A stretch of 64,000 nt of DNA from Rhizobium sp. N324 (GCF_001664485.1 NZ_CP013630.1:3599001-3663000), one strand, 5' to 3'; positions 9,447 through 18,180 are shown, counted from the first letter of the stretch. Program-made: numbers and translations. Notes: generated by a model from the sequence alone, not told the origin.

Positions 9447-10310
9447 TTATATTCCGTAAGCCTGCATCACGTTGTCGCTCTCGGCTCCCCCGCCTTTGGC
9501 ATCGAGGCCATTATCGGCGAGCCCGTGCCAGGCATGATGCAGGCCTTCCCGCTCGTGTACGACGCGATTGCGTCCGAGCGCCTTGGCGAGATAGAGCGCC
9601 CGGTCTGCCGAAGCATAGACCGCCTGCTTGCTGCTCCCGGCGGCGAGATCGGCAACACCGCCGGAAACGGTGATGCGGATATCGTGCCCTTCGGCCGCGA
9701 TGGCGCCGCTCGCGATCCGGGCTCGCACCCTTTCGATGCGCTCCATCCGCGCCTCCAGCGGCTCGCCGGAGACGATGACGCCAAACTCCTCTCCACCCAG
9801 CCTTGCGACGACGGACATTTCATCGAAGGCGGATGTAAGCATGGCCGAGACCGCGGTGATAACGGCATCGCCGCAGCCATGGCCGAAGCGATCGTTGATC
9901 GCCTTGAACCGGTCGACATCGAAAATCACAAGCGAGGCGTTGCCCTCGCTATTCTCCAACGCTTCCGTGAAGGCGCGGCGGTTCAACAGGCCCGAAAGCG
10001 TGTCCGTGCGGCTGAGCTTTTCGAACTCGGCCCGCGACAGCGTCAACTCATGCAGGGCAAAGCCGGCTGCCAGCGACAGCATGCCGGAAACCGTGCCGCC
10101 GACGAGCCAGGAAAAAATGGCGCCAAAGCCGATCGCGTGCGAGAGCGTCACCGGCAGCAGTCCGAAAAAACCGAGCGGCGGGATGGTCAGCGCCATGATG
10201 ACGCCGGAGAGAATGATCGTGAGAAAGCTCATCTTCAACGCAAAGAGATAGACATTCCCGCGATATTGAAAATTGCCGAAATCGGCCTGCAGCGACATCC
10301 AGTTTCTCAT
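9447..10310 (-). CDS. Membrane-anchored GGDEF diguanylate cyclase
   Basis: With the ATG at 10310 the protein has 287 residues; AGGAAGG lies 11 bases upstream, better than for the earlier in-frame start at 10340. Two or three hydrophobic segments occupy residues about 25-85 (MSFLTIILSGVIMALTIPPL and a second one rich in Gly and Ala). They are followed by a GGDEF domain with substrate motif DVDRFKAINDRFGHGCGD and active site RLGGEEFGVIV. No RxxD inhibitory site precedes GGEEF, so product inhibition is not expected. There is no EAL domain. It sits inside the urease block between the DUF2459 gene and ureE, but about 330 bases from the former, so it may have its own promoter. Confidence 0.88.
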   Translation of the reverse strand: MRNWMSLQADFGNFQYRGNVYLFALKMSFLTIILSGVIMALTIPPLGFFGLLPVTLSHAIGFGAIFSWLVGGTVSGMLSLAAGFALHELTLSRAEFEKLSRTDTLSGLLNRRAFTEALENSEGNASLVIFDVDRFKAINDRFGHGCGDAVITAVSAMLTSAFDEMSVVARLGGEEFGVIVSGEPLEARMERIERVRARIASGAIAAEGHDIRITVSGGVADLAAGSSKQAVYASADRALYLAKALGRNRVVHEREGLHHAWHGLADNGLDAKGGGAESDNVMQAYGI

Positions 10311-10639
10311 GAGAATCGACCTTCCTGCCCGGCGTTTCAAGGCATTGATAGGAGCCCAATTGCTGCGGGTGTCTTAATCCACTCGTTAAAATTCGAACGG
10401 TTTTGGACCTTTCAGTGGACAGATTTTTTCTAGCAGGAGATGCAGCCCACCGATCCCTGAATCGGACAATGCGGAGAGCCACTTAAGGCATTGGTTTAAA
10501 ACAGCTTTATCGAGATACAGCACTGGGCTGTTTCAGAATGGTGTAACTGGGGAAAATATCGCTTTTCCACCGATTTTTACAACCGAATGGAGAGTGCCCA
10601 TCACGATTCAGTTTATGAACGGAGCGACCGGCGATTGGT
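10311..10639. other. Intergenic stretch inside the urease block
   Basis: About 330 bases between the GGDEF gene and the DUF2459 gene, with no convincing ORF on either strand. Base composition is AT-richer than in the genes (for example around 10380-10430 and 10490-10560), consistent with a promoter for the GGDEF-ureEFG segment. I see no strong terminator hairpin, so the urease transcript may run through. Confidence 0.4.
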
Positions 10640-11311
10640 TCAATTGTAGACACTCGCAGACAATCGCAATGATTGTGGAAGCGGGTTCCATAAGCCGGTC
10701 CGCAGCCCCGCCGAGCGGAGCGCCGCAGCCGTCCAGGTGTTGCAGCCGAAGAGGGCGTTGAAATATCCCTTGGCCTCGAAGAACCGGTCGATCTCGCCGT
10801 AACCGGCATCAGGGATCGGCGCCACAAGGCCGGCGTCACGAATGAAGCTGTCCGAGATAAAAATGCGCAGGCGCGCCAGTTGATCGTCGCTGACATCGAA
10901 TGCCGCAACGCTCGGCTGCGGCTCGGTGATATCCCGGGCAAGGTCGACGTGCAGCACCGAACGGTCGATCGTCAGCGCCCGCAGCACCGGCAGCGGCTTC
11001 AGCTCCGACCAGCTCGGGGTTTCCAGATAGAAGGCACGGCCGCCCCAGCCGACAATGAGCCATTCCGCATCTGGATGGCCGAGCGGAAAACCGGTCTCGG
11101 CGAGAAAGGAAAAGGCAGCCCGCGTCTCCTCGTCCAGTGGAATGGCGATATCGGTATGGATCGGTCCGGACAGCAGGAGAATCCGATGCGTCACCGCCGC
11201 AGACGACGCCTTGACCGGGGCAATCAGCGGCCGGGGAACCAGCGTCCCGCAGGCCGCCAGAAACACCAGCAGGAATACGGTCCGCAACAGCCAGCGGATG
11301 CCTGTTTTCAT
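10640..11311 (-). CDS. DUF2459/TIGR02117-like urease-region lipoprotein-like protein
   Basis: 223 residues from the ATG at 11311; in-frame GTG (11329) and ATG (11320) starts lie just upstream. The N-terminus is a membrane signal (WLLRTVFLLVFLAACG) with a lipobox-like LAAC, so the protein is probably a periplasm-facing lipoprotein. Recognisable family features are HTDIAIPLDEETR, WLIVGWGGRAFYLETPSW and GCNTWTAAALRSAG. Proteins of this family are often encoded beside urease genes, but their function is not known. It begins about 30 bases after ureC on the same strand and is probably cotranscribed. The GCNTW and GWGGRAFY segments are the best candidates for a catalytic site; that is inference. 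Confidence 0.8.
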   Translation of the reverse strand: MKTGIRWLLRTVFLLVFLAACGTLVPRPLIAPVKASSAAVTHRILLLSGPIHTDIAIPLDEETRAAFSFLAETGFPLGHPDAEWLIVGWGGRAFYLETPSWSELKPLPVLRALTIDRSVLHVDLARDITEPQPSVAAFDVSDDQLARLRIFISDSFIRDAGLVAPIPDAGYGEIDRFFEAKGYFNALFGCNTWTAAALRSAGLRTGLWNPLPQSLRLSASVYN

Positions 11312-11344
11312 CGGAGACATCCGTCGCACAGAGGGCCCTTTGGC

Positions 11345-13057
11345 CTAAAACAGGAAATAGCGCTGCGCCATCGGCAGCACCGTCGCCGGCTCGCATGTCA
11401 GCAACTCGCCGTTCGCCCTGACCTCGTAGGTCTCCGGATCGACTTCGATTTCCGGTGTCAGGTCGTTGTGGATCATCGACGCCTTGGAGATGCCGCCGCG
11501 GGTATTCTTCACCGCCACCAATTGCTTGGCGACCCCGAGCCGGCCCTTCAGGCCGGCATCGAGCGAGGCCTGGCTGACGAAGGTGACGGAGGAATTGGTG
11601 AGGCTTCGGCCGTAGGAGGCAAACATCGGCCGGTAATGCACCGGCTGCGGCGTCGGGATCGAGGCGTTCGGATCCCCCATCGGCGCGGCGGCGATCGAGC
11701 CGCCCAGCAGCACCATGTCGGGCTTCACGCCGAAGAAGGCCGGATTCCACAGCACAAGGTCGGCGCGCTTGCCGACTTCGACAGAGCCGATCTCGTGGCT
11801 GAGCCCATGGGCGATCGCCGGGTTGATCGTATATTTGGCGATATAGCGGCGGACGCGGAAATTGTCGTTGTCACCCTTTTCCTCCTTCAGCCGGCCGCGC
11901 TGGCGCTTCATCTTGTCGGCCGTCTGCCAGGTGCGGATCGCCACCTCGCCGACGCGGCCCATGGCCTGGCTGTCGGACGAGATGATCGAGAAGGCGCCGA
12001 TATCGTGCAATATGTCTTCGGCGGCGATCGTCTCCTTGCGGATGCGGCTTTCGGCGAAGGCGATATCCTCAGGGATCGACGGCGACAGGTGATGGCAGAC
12101 CATCAGCATGTCGAGATGCTCGGCAATGGTATTGACCGTATAGGGTCGCGTCGGATTGGTGGACGACGGAATGACGTTCGGCTGGCCGCAAATCTTGATG
12201 ATGTCGGGCGCGTGACCGCCGCCCGCCCCTTCCGTGTGAAAGGCATGGATGGTGCGGCCCTTGATGGCGCCGATCGTATCCTCGACGAAGCCGCTTTCAT
12301 TCAGCGTATCGGTGTGGATCATCACCTGCACGTCATATTCGTCGGCGACCGACAGGCAGCAGTCGATGGCGCCTGGAGTCGTGCCCCAGTCCTCGTGCAG
12401 CTTCAGCGAAGTGGCGCCGGCCAACACCATCTCGGTCAGCGCCCCCGGCAGCGAGGCATTGCCCTTGCCGGCAAAGGCGAGGTTCATCGGGAAGGCGTCG
12501 GCCGCTTCGATCATGCGCGCGAGATGCCAGGGCCCCGGCGTGCAGGTCGTGGCGAGCGTGCCGTGCGCCGGCCCGGTGCCGCCGCCGAGCATGCAGGTCA
12601 TGCCCGACATCAGCGCTTCCTCGATCTGCTGCGGCGCGATGAAGTGGATATGGCTGTCCATGCCGCCGGCAGTGACGATCTTGCCTTCGGCGGCGATCGC
12701 CTCCGTGCCCGGCCCGACGATGATATTCACACCGGGCTGCATATCGGGATTGCCCGCCTTGCCGATCGCGACGATGCGGCCGTCCTTAAGGCCAATATCG
12801 GCCTTGTAGATGCCGGAGTGATCGACGATCACCGCATTGGTGATGACGGTGTCGACAGCGCCGTCCGCCCGCGTCACCTGGCTCTGGCCCATGCCGTCCC
12901 GGATCACCTTGCCGCCGCCGAACTTCACCTCCTCGCCATAGGTGGTGAAATCCTTCTCGATCTCGATGAAGAGCTCCGTGTCGGCAAGGCGCACTTTGTC
13001 GCCGGTGGTCGGTCCGAACATGCCGGCATAGGCAGCGCGCGAGATCTTGTAGGGCAT
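11345..13057 (-). CDS. ureC: Urease catalytic subunit alpha (UreC)
   Basis: 570 residues, full length. It hydrolyses urea to ammonia and carbamate at a dinuclear nickel centre in the cytoplasm. Active-site residues are all present with the expected spacing: His136 and His138 (DSHIHF), the Lys carbamylated to bridge the nickels at 219 (TSLKLHEDW), His248, His274, the mobile-flap Cys321-His322-His323 (MVCHHLSPS) and Asp362 (SSDSQAMGR). The numbering is two above Klebsiella UreC throughout. The gene is separated from ureB by two accessory ORFs and a RIME palindrome, unlike the compact ureABC of enterobacteria. Confidence 0.98.
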   Translation of the reverse strand: MPYKISRAAYAGMFGPTTGDKVRLADTELFIEIEKDFTTYGEEVKFGGGKVIRDGMGQSQVTRADGAVDTVITNAVIVDHSGIYKADIGLKDGRIVAIGKAGNPDMQPGVNIIVGPGTEAIAAEGKIVTAGGMDSHIHFIAPQQIEEALMSGMTCMLGGGTGPAHGTLATTCTPGPWHLARMIEAADAFPMNLAFAGKGNASLPGALTEMVLAGATSLKLHEDWGTTPGAIDCCLSVADEYDVQVMIHTDTLNESGFVEDTIGAIKGRTIHAFHTEGAGGGHAPDIIKICGQPNVIPSSTNPTRPYTVNTIAEHLDMLMVCHHLSPSIPEDIAFAESRIRKETIAAEDILHDIGAFSIISSDSQAMGRVGEVAIRTWQTADKMKRQRGRLKEEKGDNDNFRVRRYIAKYTINPAIAHGLSHEIGSVEVGKRADLVLWNPAFFGVKPDMVLLGGSIAAAPMGDPNASIPTPQPVHYRPMFASYGRSLTNSSVTFVSQASLDAGLKGRLGVAKQLVAVKNTRGGISKASMIHNDLTPEIEVDPETYEVRANGELLTCEPATVLPMAQRYFLF

Positions 13058-13084
13058 CCATCAGGCTCCGTAGGAGGAAGAGAC

Positions 13085-13200
13085 TAGAGCATGATGCCGA
13101 AAAGTGTGAGCGGTTTTCGGACGACATCATGCTCTAACTCTTTATTTTAGAACAGGATTCAGATTTTAGGCCAACCGGGCCTAAAATCATCCTGTTCTAG
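13085..13200. repeat. RIME-type intergenic mosaic element (two palindromes)
   Basis: Two adjacent palindromes. The first runs 13085-13136, with arms TAGAGCATGATG and CATCATGCTCTA and an inner CCGAAAA/TTTTCGG pair. The second runs 13147-13200, with arms TTAGAACAGGAT and ATCCTGTTCTAG enclosing TTTTAGGCC/GGCCTAAAA. Size, two-palindrome layout and these arm sequences match what I know of the rhizobial RIME elements. It lies in the 5' leader of ureC, and the second palindrome overlaps the end of the upstream ORF. Confidence 0.85.
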
Positions 13201-13812
13201 CGTTTTTCCGCCGAGCCGCTTGAGGCGGCCCAGGGCAATATAACTATCGACAAGCTGCCGTTCGGCCGCAAACGGGTGCCACTCCCAGCCGACGTGACCG
13301 AAGCCGGCCAACATCACTTCGGCATCGGGAAATTTGCTCAGCACTTCGGCAATGACGATCATGCCGCTGCTCGGCACGACATAGAGCACCGGCGCAAAGA
13401 CCGAGAGCGACGCATCGACCGCCTCGTGGATCGATTTGTCGATGACCACATGCGTCTTGGCGGTCTCCGTGCAGAAGGCGCCAAATGCCTCCGTATAGTC
13501 GTCGCAGAAATCGTCGAGATCGGGGTGCGAGACGGCAAGCGGCGCCCGCATGGCGGCAAATTTGGCCGGGTCGCGCACGCTCCAGATTTCGCGGACCGAA
13601 ACGACGCCGGGATGGGTCCGCCACTCGCGCGAGCCAAGCATCGCCTTTGCCGGCCGGCCGGTATTGCAGACCGCGACGGCATCCGTCCGGCTGCCGCCGG
13701 TCCCAAAGGAACGGCAATCGTTGAAGCGGATGACGAAATCGGCGGCATCGATCACGCCTGCTTCCGCCTCTGCGACCTCGCCATTGCCGACGATTACGAT
13801 TTTCCTGATCAC
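13159..13812 (-). CDS. 'Urease operon accessory' protein with GT29/sialyltransferase-like motifs
   Basis: 217 residues, GTG start two bases after the preceding stop, so translation is probably coupled. Homologues in rhizobia are named only from their place in the urease operon. Reading the sequence, I see a Rossmann-like start (IVIVGNG, residues 5-11), then IDAADFVIRFND (21-32), GSRTDAV (40-46), PSSGM (147-151), GFG (170-172) and H179-x4-E184. These match in order the L, S and VS sialylmotifs of glycosyltransferase family 29. Activity is not shown and the urease link is only genomic. Residues 205-217 are encoded by the RIME palindrome, so the native protein ends near residue 204. Confidence 0.75.
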   Translation of the reverse strand: MIRKIVIVGNGEVAEAEAGVIDAADFVIRFNDCRSFGTGGSRTDAVAVCNTGRPAKAMLGSREWRTHPGVVSVREIWSVRDPAKFAAMRAPLAVSHPDLDDFCDDYTEAFGAFCTETAKTHVVIDKSIHEAVDASLSVFAPVLYVVPSSGMIVIAEVLSKFPDAEVMLAGFGHVGWEWHPFAAERQLVDSYIALGRLKRLGGKTLEQDDFRPGWPKI

Positions 13813-13813
13813 T

Positions 13814-14221
13814 TTAGTTGCTCATCGTGTCTTCGAGCTCTTTCAGCTCTTTCGTGCGTTTGTCGGTGATGTTGGCGAGGCACCCGGCGACCAGCATCGG
13901 CTCCATCGTGCCGCCGCGGGCCTGGAAACCGAAGGCGTCGCACTCGGCGTCCCGATAATCGATCCAGGCGCGCTGCGCCTTGACCAGCGCCTGCTCCGCA
14001 CCCTTCATGTCGCCGTCGAGATCCTTGTCGACCGCCGCCAAGGCGGCGCGGGTCTTCTTATATTGCACATTCAAAGCCTTGTCGGCGGTCTCGTGGCGCG
14101 CCGCCTCGCAAGAGGTCATATCCGATTGCGTCTGGGGATTTTGGCAATCGATAGCCTCAGCGGAAGCGCTATCAGCCATCAGCAGCATCGCCGCCCCGAT
14201 GAGGCAGATATTCAAACGCAT
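13814..14221 (-). CDS. LprI-like (DUF1311) periplasmic protein
   Basis: 135 residues with a Sec signal (MRLNICLIGAAMLLMADSASA). The mature part has four cysteines in the pattern of the LprI domain (IDCQNPQTQSDMTSCEAARH and later YRDAECDAF and VAGCLAN) and the helical LVKAQRAWIDYRDAEC signature. LprI-domain proteins include lysozyme inhibitors; a role in urease is not known. The gene lies between ureB and the GT29-like gene, the latter starting one base after its stop. Confidence 0.85.
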   Translation of the reverse strand: MRLNICLIGAAMLLMADSASAEAIDCQNPQTQSDMTSCEAARHETADKALNVQYKKTRAALAAVDKDLDGDMKGAEQALVKAQRAWIDYRDAECDAFGFQARGGTMEPMLVAGCLANITDKRTKELKELEDTMSN

Positions 14222-14233
14222 GCATCCCTCCCG

Positions 14234-14539
14234 TTAGAGCTTGCCCATCACCAGCTGACGGAAGCCATAGACCTCGCGCTTGCCGGAAAGCGGGATCAGC
14301 GTCACCGAGCGCGTCTGTCCCGGCTCGAAGCGCACCGCCGTTCCCGCCGGAATATCCAGTCGTTTGCCATGCGCCGCCGCCCGATCGAAGGACAGCCCGG
14401 CATTGGTCTCGGCGAAATGATAGTGGCTGCCGACCTGCACCGGCCGGTCGCCGGTATTGGAAACCTCCAGCGTCACCGTCGGCGCGCCGGCATTCAGTTC
14501 GATGTCGCCGCTTGCGGCAATGATCTCACCCGGAATCAT
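14234..14539 (-). CDS. ureB: Urease subunit beta (UreB)
   Basis: 101 residues, the normal length of a separate bacterial beta subunit. It forms the structural lobe against UreA and UreC in the (alpha-beta-gamma)3 enzyme. It opens [16 protein letters not shown] and contains [18 protein letters not shown] and [15 protein letters not shown], all diagnostic. AAGGAG stands well before the ATG. In this cluster ureB is separated from ureA by a DUF1272 gene. Confidence 0.97.
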   Translation of the reverse strand: MIPGEIIAASGDIELNAGAPTVTLEVSNTGDRPVQVGSHYHFAETNAGLSFDRAAAHGKRLDIPAGTAVRFEPGQTRSVTLIPLSGKREVYGFRQLVMGKL

Positions 14540-14548
14540 CTTATCTCC

Positions 14549-14800
14549 TTAAGCCGCCCTGGGCGCGCAGCCCTCGGCCTTCAGCACACGCTTCGTCGAC
14601 GCCGGATGTTTGGCAAGCATCGCCGCCGGCCGGATGGGTCTGGCAACAAGATTGCCGCCGCAATTCGGGCAGACGCCCTTGAGCACGCCATCGACGCAAT
14701 CGGCGCAGAAGGTGCATTCATAGGTGCAGATCCGTGCCGCCGCGCTCTCCGGCGGCAAATCCTTGTCGCAGCATTCGCAATTCGGCCTGAGCTCAAGCAT
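14549..14800 (-). CDS. DUF1272 small Cys-rich (zinc-ribbon-like) protein
   Basis: 83 residues from the ATG at 14800, preceded by AAGGAG; the longer open frame upstream runs into ureA. Eight cysteines are arranged in CxxC pairs (CECCDKDLPP, CTYECTFCADC, CPNCGG), which suggests one or two zinc sites. Function of the family is unknown. Its place between ureA and ureB, with 9-10 base spacing on each side, implies cotranscription with urease. The fold might serve in metal handling, but this is speculation from the cysteine pattern. Confidence 0.88.
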   Translation of the reverse strand: MLELRPNCECCDKDLPPESAAARICTYECTFCADCVDGVLKGVCPNCGGNLVARPIRPAAMLAKHPASTKRVLKAEGCAPRAA

Positions 14801-14810
14801 ATCGGTCTCC

Positions 14811-15113
14811 TTACCGGATCGGTTCGTGCACGGTGACGAGCTTGGTTCCATCCGGGAACGTCGCCTCCACCTGCACGTCGTGGATCATCTCGGCAACGCC
14901 TTCCATCACCTGGTCGCGGCCGATGACATGGGCGCCGGCCTCCATCAGCTCGGCGACCGGACGGCCGTCGCGGGCGCCTTCGACGACGAAGTCGCTGATC
15001 AGCGCGATCGCCTCGGGATAGTTGAGCTTGACGCCGCGCTCCAGCCGCCGCCGCGCCACCATCGCCGCCATCGATATCAGCAGCTTGTCTTTTTCTCTCG
15101 GAGTGAGGTTCAT
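14811..15113 (-). CDS. ureA: Urease subunit gamma (UreA)
   Basis: 100 residues, the standard length. It starts [20 protein letters not shown] and contains [33 protein letters not shown] and the C-terminal [11 protein letters not shown], all conserved in UreA. It packs on UreC as the smallest structural subunit. It starts 20 bases after ureD and is followed by the DUF1272 gene after 10 bases. Confidence 0.98.
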   Translation of the reverse strand: MNLTPREKDKLLISMAAMVARRRLERGVKLNYPEAIALISDFVVEGARDGRPVAELMEAGAHVIGRDQVMEGVAEMIHDVQVEATFPDGTKLVTVHEPIR

Positions 15114-15133
15114 TATCTACCTGCTTATTGAAC

Positions 15134-15955
15134 TCATAGATTCCAGACTTTCGGCACAGGCGCACCATTGCGCAAGGCGGAAATGACCGGGATCAGGATT
15201 TTTCTGAGCGAGAAGCCGTCGGCTGCCGCGAGGCGGACGACGAGCTTGCCGTCCCAGGCGCTCGCACCGCCCATCGCGCCCTCGACGAGCGGCCGCACCT
15301 TGCCGAGATAGGCTTCCGACAGCAGCCCGGCATAAAGCAGCGTCGCAAAAGCCACCTGCCCGCCGAGCACCGCCTGACGTGCTGCGAGCGCCGCCACCCC
15401 TTCGGAAAGCCTCAGCTCTTCGGCATGGATCAGTTGGCCCGAGCGGCGGATGCGCCAGCGGTCGCGGAAAAGCCCGGTCTCAACCGTCTCGCCCATCGCC
15501 TTGCGGCCGAGCAGTATGGCTTCGACGGCCAGGAATTCGGCGCTCTCGTCAAGATCGACATCCAGCCGGCGAAAAAGCGCGGCTCGATCGAAGAGGATCG
15601 TTTCCTGCGGCAACCAGTCGACGCGGGCTTGCCCTCCGACCTTGATGCTGGTCGTCACCTCGGCGGTGCCGGCCGATGCCTTGTAGATCTTCTCGCAGGC
15701 CTGGGTGGTGACGTCGATCTTGGTGCCGGCGCCGGCCGCGATGCTCCAGTCCATTCGATCGCCGCCGGTCAGCCCGCCTGCCGTGTTGATGATGACGGCT
15801 TCCATCGAGGCATCGAACGTATCGGGCAGACGGATCTTCGCCGCTCCCTCCTGATAGAGCTCACGCAGACGCGTGCGGCCATCGAGCAGCTTTGCCGCCA
15901 GATGCCCGCGTCCTTCCGCTCTTTGCGGTCTCGTGCCTGCCGCGGCAATCACCAT
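15134..15955 (-). CDS. ureD: Urease accessory protein UreD
   Basis: 273 residues from the ATG at 15955, which has GAAAGG seven bases upstream; the longer open frame begins with a TTG and adds 21 unlikely residues. UreD (UreH) is a beta-helical scaffold that binds apo-urease first and recruits UreF and UreG. Hallmarks are [26 protein letters not shown] and [14 protein letters not shown]. It opens the urease segment directly after urtE on the same strand. Confidence 0.95.
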   Translation of the reverse strand: MVIAAAGTRPQRAEGRGHLAAKLLDGRTRLRELYQEGAAKIRLPDTFDASMEAVIINTAGGLTGGDRMDWSIAAGAGTKIDVTTQACEKIYKASAGTAEVTTSIKVGGQARVDWLPQETILFDRAALFRRLDVDLDESAEFLAVEAILLGRKAMGETVETGLFRDRWRIRRSGQLIHAEELRLSEGVAALAARQAVLGGQVAFATLLYAGLLSEAYLGKVRPLVEGAMGGASAWDGKLVVRLAAADGFSLRKILIPVISALRNGAPVPKVWNL

Positions 15956-16106
15956 ATCGTGCCTTTCGGTCGCGCCACCGGTTTTCCATTCAATCGTGCG
16001 GGTAACGAAAGCAAGCAATTCCCATGCCGTCCGAGGATAGCCGCAGGGGGAGCAGGCAGATTTGAAAAACGCTCCGCCGTCTGCCGAAAATTACGGCATT
16101 TGCCGG

Positions 16107-16802
16107 TCATACGGTCAGATGACGGCGGGCCTCGGGCGTATCCAGCGTCTCGGCAAGGCCTTCATGGACGATTTCGCCGCGATCCATGATGTAGACGTAA
16201 TCGGCAAGCTCCCGGCAGAAATCGAGATATTGTTCGACGAGCAGGATCGCCATGCCGGTGGAATCGCGGAGATAACGGATCGCCCGGCCGATATCCTTGA
16301 TGATCGATGGCTGAATGCCTTCGGTCGGCTCGTCGAGCACGAGAATCCTCGGCCGCGTCACCATGGCGCGGCCGATCGCCAGCTGTTGCTGCTGGCCGCC
16401 GGAAAGATCGCCGCCGCGGCGCGACAGCATCGACTTCAGCACCGGGAAGAGGCTGAAGATATCGTCGGGTATGTTGCGGTCGCGGCGGCCGAGCGGAGCA
16501 AAGCCGGTTTCGAGATTTTCCTTGACCGTCAGCAGCGGGAAAATTTCCCGCCCCTGTGGCACATAACCGATGCCCTGCTTGGCGCGGGCAAACGGCGGCA
16601 GGCCGTTCAGCCTTGTGTCGTTGAACGTGACGGTGCCGGCCGACAGCGGATGCTGGCCGGTCACGGCGCGCAGGAGCGAACTCTTGCCGACGCCGTTGCG
16701 CCCCAGCACGCAGGTGATCTTGCCCATCTCCGCCCTGATGGAGATGCCGCGCAGCGCCTGCGCCGCGCCATAATGCAGATTTGCGTTTTCGACTGTCAGC
16801 AT
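16107..16802 (-). CDS. urtE: Urea ABC transporter ATP-binding protein UrtE
   Basis: 231 residues from MLTVENANLHYGAAQ; an ATG 12 bases upstream is possible. A LivF-like ATPase with Walker A GRNGVGKSS, Q-loop followed by YVPQGREIFPLLTVKENLETG, signature LSGGQQQQ and Walker B ILVLDEPTEGIQPS. The wording YGAAQALRGIS near the start and EGIQPSII are typical of UrtE rather than LivF. It is the last urea-transport gene before ureD. Confidence 0.93.
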   Translation of the reverse strand: MLTVENANLHYGAAQALRGISIRAEMGKITCVLGRNGVGKSSLLRAVTGQHPLSAGTVTFNDTRLNGLPPFARAKQGIGYVPQGREIFPLLTVKENLETGFAPLGRRDRNIPDDIFSLFPVLKSMLSRRGGDLSGGQQQQLAIGRAMVTRPRILVLDEPTEGIQPSIIKDIGRAIRYLRDSTGMAILLVEQYLDFCRELADYVYIMDRGEIVHEGLAETLDTPEARRHLTV

Positions 16803-16820
16803 CCGTTCACCCATTCCCCA

Positions 16821-17339
16821 TCAGTTCATCAGCGTACGCCTCAGCATCTGCAGGGCGTGCTCCTGTTCTTTCGTTCTCTCGCCGCCGGCGACGGCCACGT
16901 CCTCGGCAATGCCGATCAATTGCTGACGCTCCTGCATGTCGAGCGCCTTCATCCAGAGATCCCGGAACCGGCGGATCGGATCTTCGGGACTGGTGACGTT
17001 TTTGGACGCCCAATCGGCAAAAACCAGCACCTCTTCCATATCGCCCGGCCGGATGATGCCTTTCATACGGTTGCGGACGACATCCTTCGCGGCGTCGAAA
17101 TGGATCGGCTTTTCCTTGGCAAGGCAGAAGAAGAAGGCCACTGCCGCAATCGCCGGATCGGCGATTGCGGCCAGCGGCGCTGCCTCCGCCTGCTTGCGCA
17201 ACTTTCCGCGCCTATAGACGCCCCGCATCCTCTCGACGGAATCGATGATCTCGCTTCCGGCCTCACGCACCATTTTAAAACGCCAATACCAGATGACCGC
17301 GCCGCTGATAGCCGCGACCAGAATACCGAGAAAAGCCAT
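16821..17339 (-). CDS. Conserved membrane-anchored protein inserted between urtD and urtE
   Basis: 172 residues from the ATG at 17339 (MAFLGILVAAISGAVIWYW), with GGGG about 9 bases upstream; the earlier in-frame codon is a TTG. One N-terminal transmembrane segment is followed by a soluble, mainly helical domain (LAKEKPIHFDAAKDVVRNRM, EVLVFADWASKNVTSPEDPIRRFRDLWM). I do not recognise a family. The tight spacing to urtE (18 bases) argues for cotranscription. It is a possible partner of the urea importer, but nothing in the sequence demonstrates this. Confidence 0.8.
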   Translation of the reverse strand: MAFLGILVAAISGAVIWYWRFKMVREAGSEIIDSVERMRGVYRRGKLRKQAEAAPLAAIADPAIAAVAFFFCLAKEKPIHFDAAKDVVRNRMKGIIRPGDMEEVLVFADWASKNVTSPEDPIRRFRDLWMKALDMQERQQLIGIAEDVAVAGGERTKEQEHALQMLRRTLMN

Positions 17340-17415
17340 GATGAAACCCCACAATAAAACCCGCCCGTTTTAAAGCGTGTTCTATTGTCAGGTTCAAGCC
17401 TGTAAGTTGCATGGA

Positions 17416-18180
17416 TCACCGCCCCAGATAGTTCTCGATCACCTTCGGATCGGAACTGACGAAATCGATCGATCCCTCAGCCAGCACCGAGCCTTCTGCA
17501 AGGCATGTCACCTTGACGCCGAGGTCGCGGATGAAGCCCATGTCGTGCTCGACGACGACCACGGAGCGGGTCCTGGCGATGTCCTTGAGCAGGATCGCGG
17601 TTTCCGCGGTTTCCGCATCGGTCATCCCGGCCACCGGTTCGTCGACCAGCAGCAGCTTCGGCTCCTGCGCCAGCAGCATGCCGATTTCCAGCCATTGTTT
17701 CTGCCCATGCGACAGGTTGGCGGCAAATTCGTCACGGCGGTGCGTCAGCCGCACCGTATCGAGGATCTCATCGATGCGTGCCTTGTCCTCACCTGACAGC
17801 CGATAGAACAGCGTCGAGAACACGCCGCGACGGCGGTTCAGCGCCAGTTCCAGATTGTCCCACACCGTATGGCTTTCGAAGACCGTCGGCTTCTGGAATT
17901 TGCGGCCGATCCCGAGCTGGGCGATATCGGCCTCGTCCTTCTTGGTGAGATCGACAGTGCCGTTGAAGAACACTTCGCCCTCATCGGGCCTGGTCTTGCC
18001 GGTGATGATATCCATCATCGTCGTCTTGCCGGCGCCGTTCGGGCCGATAATGGCGCGAAGCTCCCCGGGTTCGATGACGATCGACAGCGAATTCAATGCC
18101 TTGAAGCCATCGAAGGAAACCGAAACGCCGTTGAGATAAAGCACGCTGTTGGGTTTGACGTCGGGAATCACTGTGCTCAC
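17416..18180 (-). CDS. urtD: Urea ABC transporter ATP-binding protein UrtD
   Basis: 254 residues with a GTG start that overlaps the urtC stop (GTGA). A LivG-like ATPase: Walker A GPNGAGKTTM, MDIITGKTRPDEGEVFFNG, signature LSHGQKQWLEIGMLL (the SHGQ variant seen in UrtD), Walker B LLLVDEPVAGMTDAE, and His switch VVVVEHDMGFIRDLG. The ITGKTRPDEG and SHGQKQWLEIGM segments separate it from amino-acid LivG proteins. Confidence 0.94.
   Translation of the reverse strand: MSTVIPDVKPNSVLYLNGVSVSFDGFKALNSLSIVIEPGELRAIIGPNGAGKTTMMDIITGKTRPDEGEVFFNGTVDLTKKDEADIAQLGIGRKFQKPTVFESHTVWDNLELALNRRRGVFSTLFYRLSGEDKARIDEILDTVRLTHRRDEFAANLSHGQKQWLEIGMLLAQEPKLLLVDEPVAGMTDAETAETAILLKDIARTRSVVVVEHDMGFIRDLGVKVTCLAEGSVLAEGSIDFVSSDPKVIENYLGR

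Noticed and set aside
8289..10433. 714-codon plus-strand ORF across ureF, ureE and the GGDEF gene
   Set aside because: It is antisense to three well-supported genes and has no domain of its own.
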